Counted from the first letter of the stretch, positions 18,229 to 26,790 are shown. The stretch: 64,000 bases of DNA from Paeniglutamicibacter sulfureus (GCF_030512175.1 NZ_JAULBL010000002.1:308149-372148), one strand, 5' to 3'. The notes: generated from the sequence alone by a model not told the origin. Made by a program: numbers and translations.

Positions 18229-19461
18229 TCAGATCCGCGAGCCGCGTTCGCGCAGCCACCAGCGCCGTATCCGCAGCAGCGCCTCGAGGGCAGGGCGTGG
18301 CAGCGAGGTGCGTACTCGCTGCCTGAAAGCGACGTCACGGACCATGGCCAGCTGCTCGTTCGAGGTGGTCAGCGCCTGGTTCTGGGCACGCTGGGCATAG
18401 TGGGAAAGCGCGGAGATGAATTCCGGGCCGCGGCGGTGGAAGTAGTTTTCCCGCAACCACGCGCGATTCGGGAAAGAAAAGTGCAATGTTGCCGCGTCAT
18501 CAAGGGTTCCCAAGAGCCCGGAGCCTCGGAAGACTGAGTTGAGCATCTGGTCATTGAGGCCGAAATCGGTCATCACCAATACCGGCAGTCCACGATCCAC
18601 CGCCTCCAACGCAGCCGTGGAGGAGACAGTGAGCAACGCGGAACCGGGAACCAGCACCCGGTCCATGGCTCCGGTCACGAACTCCACGTGCCCGGCCCCG
18701 ACCTTCCCCTCGGCCACCAGCTGCTCCCACAGGGCGTCGAAGGGGTGGGCCTCTGCATGGGTCTGTGGTTCCCCGGCACGGGCGCGGAGCTTGACCAGAA
18801 CGCGCACGTCCGGGTTCAACCGCGCCACCCGTTCAAGGGCCAGCAGGATCTCCTCGCGTTCGGCGCGCTGGACCGGGACCTTGGCCTGGGAAGCGAACAC
18901 CACGGTGTCGATGGGGGAGGTCTGGGGCTGCGGGAACCCGGCGGTCTTCAGGAAAGGAAGCTTCGAGACCAGGATGTCGGGGCTGTGGCCGGTCTCCATG
19001 TCGGCCAGGTGCGAGAATTCGCGGGCCTCGGCATGGGAATGCACGATAAACGCGTCCCCGCTTCGCCGGTAGGCCCATCCCTTGGTGGTCGCCGGGTAGG
19101 CGACGCCGGGCAGCGCCGAGATCAGCGCAGCGGGGCGCGCCGAGTTGGTCTTGGAGCGCAGGAGCTTCGTGAAAAGCTCGCTGACCACCGGTCCGGTGGC
19201 CGCGGCAAAGATAATGTGTTCCTCGAGCGAGTCGTAGTTCAGCGCGGCCCGCGGAATGACCGGAATGTCCTCGGCCTCGAAGCAGGTGCCGGCGGTAGCG
19301 GCGGCAATCTGTTCCGGGGTGGGGGCGATCGGGGTGCGCACCAACACCACGCGGCGGTCCCATTCCGGTCCGAGGGCCGAGAGGGTGGTGCAGGCCAGCT
19401 TCAGGTAGGAATCGGAGTCGGCCACGGCCACGATGCTGGGTCTGAATGAAAGATTGTTCAC
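18229..19461 (-). CDS. Probable glycosyltransferase-like protein of the nonulosonate glycan locus (DUF6716-like)
   Basis: 410 residues, last gene of the glycan locus. The start is GTG at 19461, whose GTGA overlaps the stop of the gene upstream, so the two are translationally coupled. The N-terminus (RPSIVAVADSDSYLKLACTT) and the C-terminal half (SALLTVSSTAALEAVDRGLP, VLVMTDFGLNDQMLN) recall GT-B glycosyltransferases of the CDP-glycerol/polysialyltransferase type, where Ser-Ser/Thr before a helix binds the nucleotide phosphate. I recall such proteins as DUF6716 in actinobacterial polysialyltransferase loci. Donor and acceptor are unknown. No signal peptide or membrane helix is seen, consistent with a cytoplasmic or peripheral transferase. 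Confidence 0.65.
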   Translation of the reverse strand: MNNLSFRPSIVAVADSDSYLKLACTTLSALGPEWDRRVVLVRTPIAPTPEQIAAATAGTCFEAEDIPVIPRAALNYDSLEEHIIFAAATGPVVSELFTKLLRSKTNSARPAALISALPGVAYPATTKGWAYRRSGDAFIVHSHAEAREFSHLADMETGHSPDILVSKLPFLKTAGFPQPQTSPIDTVVFASQAKVPVQRAEREEILLALERVARLNPDVRVLVKLRARAGEPQTHAEAHPFDALWEQLVAEGKVGAGHVEFVTGAMDRVLVPGSALLTVSSTAALEAVDRGLPVLVMTDFGLNDQMLNSVFRGSGLLGTLDDAATLHFSFPNRAWLRENYFHRRGPEFISALSHYAQRAQNQALTTSNEQLAMVRDVAFRQRVRTSLPRPALEALLRIRRWWLRERGSRI

Positions 19462-20474
19462 GGGGTCAACAGCTCCAGGGACGAGGACAAGTGGGAACGA
19501 AGTTCTGGGGTGGCGGCGGGTTTCCACCAGGCGGCGGGGATCCCTTGGCCCAGGATCCGCACCCCGCCCTCGCCCAGCAGCAGCCGCAGGGACGGCAGGG
19601 CAGTGGACGGCAAGGCCCGCACGACCTGGCCGGGGCGCAGCGAGCGCAATCGCATTTCGATGGGGATGGTGTGCTCGCGGACCACGATTCGGTCGTGGTC
19701 CGCGAGCAGGGCCAGGAACTTCCCCGACTCGCGGCGGTGCGGGAAGTAGGCGACGGGCCCGTCGAGCGTCAGCGAATCCAGCCAGCGGAAGTACGGCTCC
19801 GCGTGGATGAGCCCGTCGGCGGCCATGGCCGAACCGACAACCACGGTGGGCTCGTTGATCCGCTCGGTCACCGGTTGGGTGTTTAACCATTCGAAGCGGT
19901 GGGACTCCAGGTGCCCGCCCAGCTCCAGGAACCGTTGCGCGATGTCGGGCTCGACGGGAAGGGCAGTGAAGATCAGCAGGCGGCCCGCCCGGGCCAGGGC
20001 GCGCAGGCGGTACCAGCTGGCGATGCCCAACGCCCGGCGTGCCGGGTTCGTGCGGGAGCGCGGACGCACCAAGGGGGTCGGCTCGGCGGACACCAGCGCC
20101 TTGATGAGACCCAGCGTGGCCAGGCCGTCGTCGATGATCACCACTTCCTTCACGGCGATGTACCCCAGCATGGCGCGCTGGACCCTTCCCGAATACGCGT
20201 CGCCTATCACCCAGCGCCGGGCCCCGGCGGATCCCGGCGCGGGAGGGGCAGCGGTGGACGGCGCGAACTGCACGCCCGCCGGGGCCTGCGCGATGAGCGT
20301 GGCCAGGGTGGCGTCTAGCGTCGTGGTGCCCCCGCGCGGGTGGATGCGGCTGGTGGTTCCCAGCAGCCCGGCTCCGTGCGCCTCGATGGCGGAGAGCAGT
20401 TGCAGCGGGGATTCCACCCACACCTCGGCATGTCCGAAGCGGGGACGGGCGACGGCCGATTCAGCGGGATACAC
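19458..20474 (-). CDS. Glycan-locus protein, probable glycosyltransferase
   Basis: 338 residues. It starts at GTG 20474, 11 bases inside the end of the upstream polysialyltransferase gene, with GGAGA upstream. It begins with EVWVESPLQLLSAIEA, a pattern common to sialyl- and polysialyl-type transferases (an early short strand and helix). It contains VVIIDDGLATLGLIKAL and, later, VAYFPHRRESGKFLALLADH and VVREHTIPIEMRLRSLRPGQ, similar in spirit to the PH[R/P]E motif of sialyltransferase-like GT-B enzymes. The overlap at both ends places it firmly in the operon. An activity on the same acidic glycan is inferred from context. Confidence 0.65.
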   Translation of the reverse strand: MYPAESAVARPRFGHAEVWVESPLQLLSAIEAHGAGLLGTTSRIHPRGGTTTLDATLATLIAQAPAGVQFAPSTAAPPAPGSAGARRWVIGDAYSGRVQRAMLGYIAVKEVVIIDDGLATLGLIKALVSAEPTPLVRPRSRTNPARRALGIASWYRLRALARAGRLLIFTALPVEPDIAQRFLELGGHLESHRFEWLNTQPVTERINEPTVVVGSAMAADGLIHAEPYFRWLDSLTLDGPVAYFPHRRESGKFLALLADHDRIVVREHTIPIEMRLRSLRPGQVVRALPSTALPSLRLLLGEGGVRILGQGIPAAWWKPAATPELRSHLSSSLELLTP

Positions 20475-21825
20475 GGGAAGAAGTCTCCTGGAGCGTGCGT
20501 GCCAATTTCTCCAGGGAACGGGAGCCGACGCGCAGGGCACGACGCTTGATGCTGCGTCCCCAGACCCGGCTGCGGTTGGCCCGCGAGGGGTGGGCCCAGG
20601 TCGGGGGCAGGTCCAGGGCGGCCAGCCGACGGCGCTTGAAATGCGCGGCAAAGGACGAGTAGTTCGACTCCAGGAACGCGGCGGCATCCTCGCGAAGCCC
20701 GGGCAGGTTGCGGTACTGCATGCAATAGGCCACGGCGCGCAGCAGTGGGGTGAGTTCGTCGTCGGGACCCGCCTCGGCGGGCGTTGCCAGCTCCTGGACG
20801 AGCAGGGCGTCGACGATCGAGACAGGGATGCGGTTGCTGTTCTGGTAGGGGCTCAGTTCCTGCAGCAAGTCCCCGGTGCCCACGGCGATGACAGGGGTGC
20901 CAAGCATGTACTTGGCGCTGATCAATGCCGTGGAGAAGCAGGAGATGACCACCAACGGGCTCATGAGCGTGATGACGGTTTCGGCCAGCAGGTCGGTGTG
21001 CAGGATCCGGAACTCCAGACCCAGGGACTCTGCGCGGGCACGCAGTTGCAGCGCGGCGGTCGGGCCGGCGCTGGGGTGCGGCTTAAACACCACGGAGCCC
21101 GCCCCGGCCTCCCGGGCTGCCAACAGCATGTGATGGTGCAGCTCCAGTTCCCTGGCCGTGTCGAGGATGCCCAGCGAGCCCAGGTACTGGCCCACCACCA
21201 GGGCTGCGCCTTGGGGCAGGTCGAGGCCGGCGGGCCCTGCCGCGGCTGCCAGCTCGGCAAAGACGGCGGCCAGCGGCTCGAGGCGCAGGACCTTGCGCTG
21301 TACCGGGGCCTCGAGCAGCAGCATGGGCTCCAGGCCCGGCACCAGGTCGATGTGGATGGTCTCGCGCAGGCGCTGGGTCATCTGCACGGACAGCTTGTTG
21401 CGCGTGGGGCCGTAGGACATCAACCCGTCCGAATGCACGGAGATCGGTGCGTCGAAGAAGATCCTGGCCAATGCCTGGGCCGGGTTCACCTGGATGGATT
21501 CGAGCACCAGCGACACCTGCCCCGCGCCGAGGTTCCAGCGGTGGCGCAACAGCTTCTCGAAGAGCGGGAGTTCCTCGTTCCGGGGATTGAACTGCCCCGG
21601 GCGGCGTGGCCACAGCAGCTCGCCCAGGTCCACCACGTCGTCGAAGCGTGCGGCCAGGGCCTCGAAGCCCGGGTTCCCGCGCAGCGGTGTGGTGATTTCG
21701 GGCATCTGGCTGCCGTTGGCCAGCACCAGGACGCGGCGCTCGGCCTCCGGGAGCAGGCCGGCATCGACCATCGCGGCCAGCGAGACGACCTGGAAGTAGG
21801 TGGACGCCTGGATGAGTTGGATCAT
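20461..21825 (-). CDS. Polysialyltransferase family glycosyltransferase
   Basis: 454 residues, similar to the bacterial alpha-2,8-polysialyltransferase family (POST), which extends chains of sialic acid from CMP-activated donors. Supporting stretches are FQVVSLAAMVDAGLLPEAER at the N-terminus, VGQYLGSLGIL near the centre, VVFKPHPSAG (the HP motif) and CFSTALISAKYMLGTPVIAV (the S-S/T motif region) in the C-terminal half. The ATG at 21825 overlaps the stop of the GT2 gene as ATGA; a longer frame upstream would run through the GT2 gene and is rejected. Whether it makes a homopolymer or adds single residues cannot be decided. Confidence 0.78.
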   Translation of the reverse strand: MIQLIQASTYFQVVSLAAMVDAGLLPEAERRVLVLANGSQMPEITTPLRGNPGFEALAARFDDVVDLGELLWPRRPGQFNPRNEELPLFEKLLRHRWNLGAGQVSLVLESIQVNPAQALARIFFDAPISVHSDGLMSYGPTRNKLSVQMTQRLRETIHIDLVPGLEPMLLLEAPVQRKVLRLEPLAAVFAELAAAAGPAGLDLPQGAALVVGQYLGSLGILDTARELELHHHMLLAAREAGAGSVVFKPHPSAGPTAALQLRARAESLGLEFRILHTDLLAETVITLMSPLVVISCFSTALISAKYMLGTPVIAVGTGDLLQELSPYQNSNRIPVSIVDALLVQELATPAEAGPDDELTPLLRAVAYCMQYRNLPGLREDAAAFLESNYSSFAAHFKRRRLAALDLPPTWAHPSRANRSRVWGRSIKRRALRVGSRSLEKLARTLQETSSRVSR

Positions 21826-22904
21826 TTGCTTTCCCTCTTGGCCGCGGCGGAGGGCCGCAGGCCGGTCAATGTCTTGCGGCGCTTGGCGTCGAGTTGGGCC
21901 AGCCCGTCTTCCAGCAGCGGTGCCGGCACCATCGCCAGCCGGTCGGCGATGCGCAAGCGCAGGGCCTGGCGCAGGGCGGGCGGGAACTCGGCGGAGCGCT
22001 TGAGGTGGTGGCAGGAAACGGCGAGGAATTGCCGCAGTGCCTTGGGTGCGTGGGCCTCGTGCGCCGGATCGTCCAGCACCATGTCCAGGATCCCTGCATA
22101 GGCGTTCACGAAGTCCAGTTGCCGGTCGTCGAAGACCTGCGTGAGGGAGCCGGGAAGTCCGCGGCGGTAGAAAACCCCCGGCGCGTTCAGGACCGCGTAG
22201 CTTTTGGCGTTGAGGCACAGCTCCCACATCCAGGCCCTGTCCTCGCAGGTGCGCAGCTCCTCGTTGAAGCGCGGTGCAGCGGCCTCCAGCACCTCGGCGC
22301 GGTACATGCCCGCCCAGACCAGGGGGTAGTCGATCATGGTCGCGGTGTGGATGGGGGAGATGTCGTCGGCCGGGTCCAACACGATGTTTCGGTTGGCTTG
22401 CGGAGCGTGGTGCAGGGTCCGGTTCGCGCCGGTGACCCGGACGTGGTCGCAGCGCACGAAGTCCACGTCCAGTGCCTCCAGCCCGTCGGCCAGCTGTGCC
22501 AGGTGGTTCGGGGCAAACCAGTCGTCGGGATCCAGGAAGACCACGAATTCGCCGCTGGCGTTTTCCAGCCCGGTGTTGCGGGCGGCGGACACCCCGCGGT
22601 TGGCATGGTGCGTGAGGATCTTCAGGCCGGGAATGCGTGTGCCGAACTCCGCGGTGATTGCCACGGTGGCATCGGTGGAGGCGTCATCGACAACCAGGAC
22701 TTCCAGTTCCCTTCCCTTCAGTTGCTGGAGGGCCAGGGACGCCAGGGCGTCGCCAATGAAATCCTGCTGGTCCATCGCGGGGATGATGACGCTGATGCGG
22801 CCGGGGACGCGGGCCTTGACGGGGGGAAGTGTGGCTGTGGAGGGCATGGGGATCTCGGTGTGGTCCTTAGGTCTGGGAGGCTGGTCGACGGCATATGTGG
22901 CCAC
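21822..22904 (-). CDS. Family 2 glycosyltransferase
   Basis: A GT-A fold transferase of up to 360 residues. The core signature is present: ISVIIPAMDQQDFIGDAL, VLVVDDASTDAT, RGVSAARNTGLENASGE and the metal-binding FLDPDDWF near residue 125. It probably adds a sugar to the lipid- or protein-linked acceptor that the polysialyltransferase-like enzymes then extend. The start is uncertain: GTG 22904 sits only a few bases after a strong hairpin, while ATG 22847 (MPSTATLPP) would give 341 residues. The stop overlaps the next gene (ATGA). Confidence 0.85.
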   Translation of the reverse strand: MATYAVDQPPRPKDHTEIPMPSTATLPPVKARVPGRISVIIPAMDQQDFIGDALASLALQQLKGRELEVLVVDDASTDATVAITAEFGTRIPGLKILTHHANRGVSAARNTGLENASGEFVVFLDPDDWFAPNHLAQLADGLEALDVDFVRCDHVRVTGANRTLHHAPQANRNIVLDPADDISPIHTATMIDYPLVWAGMYRAEVLEAAAPRFNEELRTCEDRAWMWELCLNAKSYAVLNAPGVFYRRGLPGSLTQVFDDRQLDFVNAYAGILDMVLDDPAHEAHAPKALRQFLAVSCHHLKRSAEFPPALRQALRLRIADRLAMVPAPLLEDGLAQLDAKRRKTLTGLRPSAAAKRESK

Positions 22905-22910
22905 CTAGTC

Positions 22911-22947
22911 CCGTGGGGTGCCCGCCTGGTAGGCGGACACCCCACGG
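22911..22947 (-). other. Strong hairpin between neuB and the GT2 gene
   Basis: CCGTGGGGTG pairs with CACCCCACGG, and inside it CCGCC pairs with GGCGG. No T-run follows on the minus strand, so it is more likely an attenuator, an mRNA-processing site or a partial terminator that sets a lower level for the transferases than for neuB. Confidence 0.6.
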
Positions 22948-22976
22948 TGTTGAAGCTATGCGAAGAATGCTACGGG

Positions 22977-23870
22977 TTAGGCATCGACGCGGCGCAGGCG
23001 GGACAGCGGTGCCAGCTCGCCCGGGAAGACCTTCTTGACGCCGTCGCCCATGGCCTGCTCGAGGATGCGGATGTCGCGGATCAGTGCCTCGAAGCCCTTC
23101 GGCTCCAGCGAGGAGGCCTGGTCGGAGCCCCACATGGTGCGGTCAAGGGTGATGTGGCGCTCGACGGTGACGGCGCCCAGGGCGACTGCTGCCAGCGAGA
23201 TCTGCAGGCCGCGCTCGTGGCCCGAGTAGCCGACCGGAACCTGGTAGCGCTCCTGCAGCGTGGTGATCATGCGCAGGTTGGCCTCTTCTGGAGGCAGCGG
23301 GTAGGTGGAGGTTGCGTGCATCATGACCAGCTTGTCGGTGCCGAGGGTCTCCACGGCCTTGTCGATCTGCTCGATGGTGGACATGCCGGTGGAGAGGATG
23401 ATCGGCTTGCCGGTCTCGGCCAGGGCCTTGAGCAGCTCGATGTCGGTGACCGAGGCGGAGGCGACCTTGTGGGTCACTGCGCCCTGCTCTTCCATGAACT
23501 CGACCGAGGGGACGTCCCACGGGGAGGCGAAGGCGTGCAGGCCCTGTGCTGCGGCGTAGCGGATCAGTTCCTTGTACTGCGCTGCATCGAATTCGACGCG
23601 GTAGCGGTAGTCCAGGTAGGTCATGTCGCCCCACGGGGTGGAACGGATCTTGTCGCGCATGTCCATCGGGGTGGAGATGTCGGGGGTGCGCTTCTGGAAC
23701 TTCACGGCGTTGGCGCCGGCCTTGGCGGAGACGTCGATGAGCTGCTTGGCGATCTCCATGTCACCGTTGTGGTTGATGCCGATCTCGCCGATGACATAAA
23801 CCTGCTGGCCGGTGCCCAGGGTCTGCTCGCCGATGGCGACGGGTGCGGTTTCCGTGGTGGTGATAGTCAT
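22977..23870 (-). CDS. neuB: N-acetylneuraminate synthase family protein (NeuB-like)
   Basis: Condenses phosphoenolpyruvate with an N-acetylated hexosamine such as ManNAc to give a nonulosonic (sialic-type) acid. The TIM-barrel signature is clear: YVIGEIGINHNGDMEIAKQL near residue 25, KFQKRTPD, SPWDVPSVEF, KVASASVTD, ILSTGMSTIEQIDKAV, HATSTYPLP and GYSGHERGLQ. At 297 residues it stops just after the barrel; the C-terminal SAF (antifreeze-like) domain of canonical NeuB (about 345 residues) is missing and the stop is clean. Whether it makes Neu5Ac, legionaminic or pseudaminic-type acid cannot be told. No ManNAc-forming epimerase (neuC) is in the window. Confidence 0.88.
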   Translation of the reverse strand: MTITTTETAPVAIGEQTLGTGQQVYVIGEIGINHNGDMEIAKQLIDVSAKAGANAVKFQKRTPDISTPMDMRDKIRSTPWGDMTYLDYRYRVEFDAAQYKELIRYAAAQGLHAFASPWDVPSVEFMEEQGAVTHKVASASVTDIELLKALAETGKPIILSTGMSTIEQIDKAVETLGTDKLVMMHATSTYPLPPEEANLRMITTLQERYQVPVGYSGHERGLQISLAAVALGAVTVERHITLDRTMWGSDQASSLEPKGFEALIRDIRILEQAMGDGVKKVFPGELAPLSRLRRVDA

Positions 23871-23956
23871 GGGGGACTTTCCTTTCGTTGATTGCCGGAC
23901 CGTTCGGGTTGGTTATGTGAAGGTCACGGCGAGAATTGGTGGAAAACTGTGGGGGC

Positions 23957-25180
23957 CTAGCGAACCAGTGAGGGTTCCAGTGGCCCGGATGCCGGGACGG
24001 CGGCCGTCACGGTGTTTTGGCTGGTGGTGCCGGCCAGGATGAGGTCGGCGGCTTCCCGCACCGCGCCGCGGCCGCCGAGCCGCGAAAGGCGGTGCCGGGC
24101 CGCGAGGTGTACGGAGTCTTGGGCGTCGGCCACCGTCAGTGGCCAGCCGACTTGGTTCATGGCGTCCAGGTCGTTCACGTCGTTGCCAAGGTAGGCGACG
24201 CGTTCCGGATCCAGGCCGCGGTCGGCGATCCATTGGTTCAGGACGGTGGCCTTGTCGCTCACGGCTTGGGCGACTTCCACGCCGAGTTTGGTGGCCCGGG
24301 CGGTGACCACGGGGTTGGTTTCCGTGGACAGGATCAGCAGGTGGATTCCTGCCTTCTTCAGCAACGAGATGCCCATTCCGTCGGAGCGGGAGACCCGTAC
24401 CGATTCGCTTCCGTCCTGGCCGAGGTAGGCGGTGTCCGGGGTGTGCACGCCGTCGAAATCGGTGACCAGCGCGTCAACGTCGATCCCGGCCACGGGCGTG
24501 TTGTGGGTCAGTCGCCATTGGGCCAAGGCCAGATCGGCCTCGGTGTCGATGTCGATTCCGTGGTCCTCCGGCACCTGGGCCAGGGCCAGGGAACCGAAGA
24601 AGCGATGTTCCGCCTCAAGGAATCCCGCGGTGTCCATGACGTAGAACGCACCCGTTTCGCGGAACCGCGGTTCGCGGTCCTGCCGTCGCGGACGCCGTGC
24701 GGCATCGTGTCCGCTGGCCTGGGCGGCCCCGGTTTCGTCGCAGCTCCAGTGGAACCCGTGGTCGGGAACCACGGCAAAGCTGACGTCCGCCGCTCCGCTG
24801 GCAACCGTGGTGATGGCCGCCTGCAGGTCTGCCGGGTCGATGACCGGCGAGGTGCATTGGATGAAAACAGTGATTTGGGGGAGAACGTCCAGCGTGCCCA
24901 GGGCGTGCAACAACACCGATTCGCTGCTTGCTGTGTCACCGGCGATCTCTGCCGGGCGGTCGATGACTGTTGCGCCGTTTGCCAACGCCTCCGCCTTGAT
25001 GTCCGGGTGATCCGTGCTGACCACGACGTCGAGAACTGACGGCGTGGCAAACGCGGATTCAATGGCCCGGGCCAGCAAGGTTTGGCCGCCGATCCTGCGC
25101 AGGTTCTTTAGCGGGATTCCCTTTGATCCCCCGCGGGCCGGGATGATGACCAGGGTCTTCGCTTCGCTGTTCGTACTCAC
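23957..25180 (-). CDS. neuA: Acylneuraminate cytidylyltransferase fused to a KdsC/HAD-type phosphatase
   Basis: Activates the nonulosonic acid with CTP. Residues 8-225 are the cytidylyltransferase, with IPARGGSKGIPLKN near residue 12 and QCTSPVIDPADLQ near residue 108. Residues 235-385 are a HAD phosphatase of the KdsC type, with VTDFDGVHT (nucleophile Asp pair) and YLGNDVND as the last motif. The same fusion order is seen in animal CMP-sialic acid synthetases and in some bacteria; the phosphatase may act on the 9-phosphate sugar. The start is GTG 25180 (MSTNSEAK); TTG 25186 is also possible. It is the first gene of the operon, 86 bases before neuB. Confidence 0.87.
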   Translation of the reverse strand: MSTNSEAKTLVIIPARGGSKGIPLKNLRRIGGQTLLARAIESAFATPSVLDVVVSTDHPDIKAEALANGATVIDRPAEIAGDTASSESVLLHALGTLDVLPQITVFIQCTSPVIDPADLQAAITTVASGAADVSFAVVPDHGFHWSCDETGAAQASGHDAARRPRRQDREPRFRETGAFYVMDTAGFLEAEHRFFGSLALAQVPEDHGIDIDTEADLALAQWRLTHNTPVAGIDVDALVTDFDGVHTPDTAYLGQDGSESVRVSRSDGMGISLLKKAGIHLLILSTETNPVVTARATKLGVEVAQAVSDKATVLNQWIADRGLDPERVAYLGNDVNDLDAMNQVGWPLTVADAQDSVHLAARHRLSRLGGRGAVREAADLILAGTTSQNTVTAAVPASGPLEPSLVR

Positions 25181-25593
25181 AACCAAAGACGCTATCGGCG
25201 CAAGTCAACGAGCCGACCGCATTTAGGTTAACGGGAAGCGACAACTGGGAGACTATTGGGAAATGTCGATGATAACCCCTTGTCAGGACGCTTTTGCCAT
25301 GGTTGAAATTAAGGATTGGGTATCGCTTGGGCAGCCGGGTTGCCCCAAAGGGAAGGTAAATGCAGGCCGGGCATGGGGGGCAGGGTTTCGTCGTGCGGCG
25401 GGTGCTGCACCGGGACCGGAGCGCGAATCCGGTCGGTGACGGGGCCACCGTGGCTGGCACGGCGTATCCGGGGATGTGTACCGCGTCCGGCCCTAGGGCA
25501 CGCGGGCTGCCGTCGGCCGGGTCTCTCGCGACGGGAACTGTTTTCCGTACCTATGATGGATGGACGGAACCATCCACCAAAGCAGGGAACAAA
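25181..25593. other. Divergent intergenic region between neuA and the MarR gene
   Basis: About 410 bases that must hold the promoters of the glycan operon (minus) and of the regulator (plus). The plus-strand frame stays open upstream of the regulator start but has no protein-like sequence. I could not assign clear -35/-10 boxes. Confidence 0.4.
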
Positions 25594-26046
25594 GTGAGCG
25601 AAAAACCGCCGGTAGATCCGCTGGCGTTGGAGAACCAGGTTTGTTTTGCGCTGTCCTTGGCGTCGCGCAGCGTGGTCGCGGCCTATCGGCCGGTCCTTGA
25701 GCCGCTGGGGCTAACCCATCCCCAATACCTTGTCATGCTGACGCTCTGGGAGCATGAACCTCTGTCAATCAAGGGCCTTAGTGAACTGCTCCAATTGGAC
25801 CCCGGAACGCTGTCGCCGCTGGTGAAGCGAATTGAAGCTCTCGGCTATGTGCGGCGCAGCCGCAGTGCGGCCGATGAGCGGACCCTGGAGATAGTGCTGA
25901 CCGAAAAAGGCAGGGACGCCCGGGAGCTTGCCCTTGAGGTGCCCAGGGAGATGATGCGGCGTCTGGATATGGACGGCGACGAACTCGTTGCCCTCCACGC
26001 GACCATGAAGAAGGTCATCGCGGCCGCCTCCAAGGCGACCCACTAA
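25594..26046 (+). CDS. MarR-family regulator, OhrR-like
   Basis: 150-residue winged-helix repressor. The N-terminal LENQVCFALSLASR carries Cys17 in the place of the peroxide-sensing Cys of OhrR proteins, and the body shows the MarR pattern (HPQYLVMLTLWEHEPL, GTLSPLVKRIEALG, RSAADERTLEIVLT with the DER of the wing). It likely responds to organic hydroperoxides. The usual partner gene ohr is not adjacent. The start is GTG at 25594 with CAGGGA upstream. It is divergent from the glycan operon; control of that operon by it is possible but not shown. Confidence 0.82.
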   Translation: MSEKPPVDPLALENQVCFALSLASRSVVAAYRPVLEPLGLTHPQYLVMLTLWEHEPLSIKGLSELLQLDPGTLSPLVKRIEALGYVRRSRSAADERTLEIVLTEKGRDARELALEVPREMMRRLDMDGDELVALHATMKKVIAAASKATH

Positions 26047-26185
26047 GACCCTCCGAATTCGTCGGAGGATGTCCCGGGGCAATTAGTTGGTGTACCAATC
26101 ATTGGCTTACACTTGAACCGAGGCAGCCCACCGGACGATCCGCTCGCAATCGGGTTGTTGTCCCACAGAAAGTGACTGGAAACCC

Positions 26186-26419
26186 ATGAGTGACAAGAAA
26201 TTGCCCATCGTCGAGGACACCACGGGATTGAGCCTCACCTACCGCGTTCTGTGGCGCCTGCAGTTCCTGGGATTCACCGTCCTTGGCCCCGCGGACCAAT
26301 TGCCGCACCGCGATCCGCGCGAACGGTTGAAGCGCGACCGTGCCCGCAAGGTGTTGCGCGCCCACGAAGCGGCCGGAACCCAGGCGCCCGATGAGGTAAT
26401 TGCGGCAGCAAACCGCTGA
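26186..26419 (+). CDS. Small conserved protein, unknown function
   Basis: 77 residues beginning MSDKKLPIVEDTTGLSLTYR. The centre, VLWRLQFLGFTVLGPADQ, is mildly hydrophobic, and the C-terminal half is charged (RDPRERLKRDRARKVLRAHE). The codon pattern is that of a true gene. No domain is recognised. It stands alone between the OhrR-like gene and the exported-protein cassette. Confidence 0.6.
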   Translation: MSDKKLPIVEDTTGLSLTYRVLWRLQFLGFTVLGPADQLPHRDPRERLKRDRARKVLRAHEAAGTQAPDEVIAAANR

Positions 26420-26790
26420 TCCAGTGGCGCCCGGCCCTTCCATCGTTGTGAAAAGGCAATGTCTCCCTAGGGGGCATGGCCTTTTGACGAAGAGATGGGT
26501 TGTACCCTCTGTAGGCGCGTGATGCATTGAGGGAAACTGCCGTGCGAACAAGCATGGCCAGGTGTATCCCCTGGTTTGGCGCAAGGACTTGTGGCTGGCG
26601 TTGAGGAAACACGCCAACGATCAAGGTTCCCGCAAGAACGGCCAAAGCAAGCCTTGAGTCGATTGCGGAAAGCTTGGAGGAAGCCTGCCGAAAAATCCAT
26701 CTCCATCTTGTGGTTCGACCTGCACAGTAGGTGTTGCACCGGTCGCTGGGTCCGGCGCAGGACTTGTGGAGGACCAACACGACGAACAAG
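26420..26790. other. Intergenic region ahead of the alternate-signal-peptide cassette
   Basis: 370 bases with no gene seen. It contains a small hairpin (TGGCGT/ACGCCA, 26596-26616) and two near copies of GGCGCA(A)GGACTTGTGG at 26578-26594 and 26754-26769. The second copy ends just before the first gene of the cassette. It may be a long regulated leader. Confidence 0.4.

Noticed and set aside
19807-22101. A 764-codon plus-strand frame across the glycan locus
   Set aside because: Antisense to three recognised genes that overlap each other properly; its translation is Gln/Gly/Arg-rich and matches no family.
21894-23891. A 665-codon plus-strand frame opposite the GT2 and neuB genes
   Set aside because: Shadow of high-GC codons; the minus-strand genes carry all catalytic motifs.
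25360-25593. N-terminal extension of the OhrR-like gene
   Set aside because: Open in frame but with non-protein-like sequence; the GTG at 25594 has a ribosome site and gives the normal OhrR length and Cys position.
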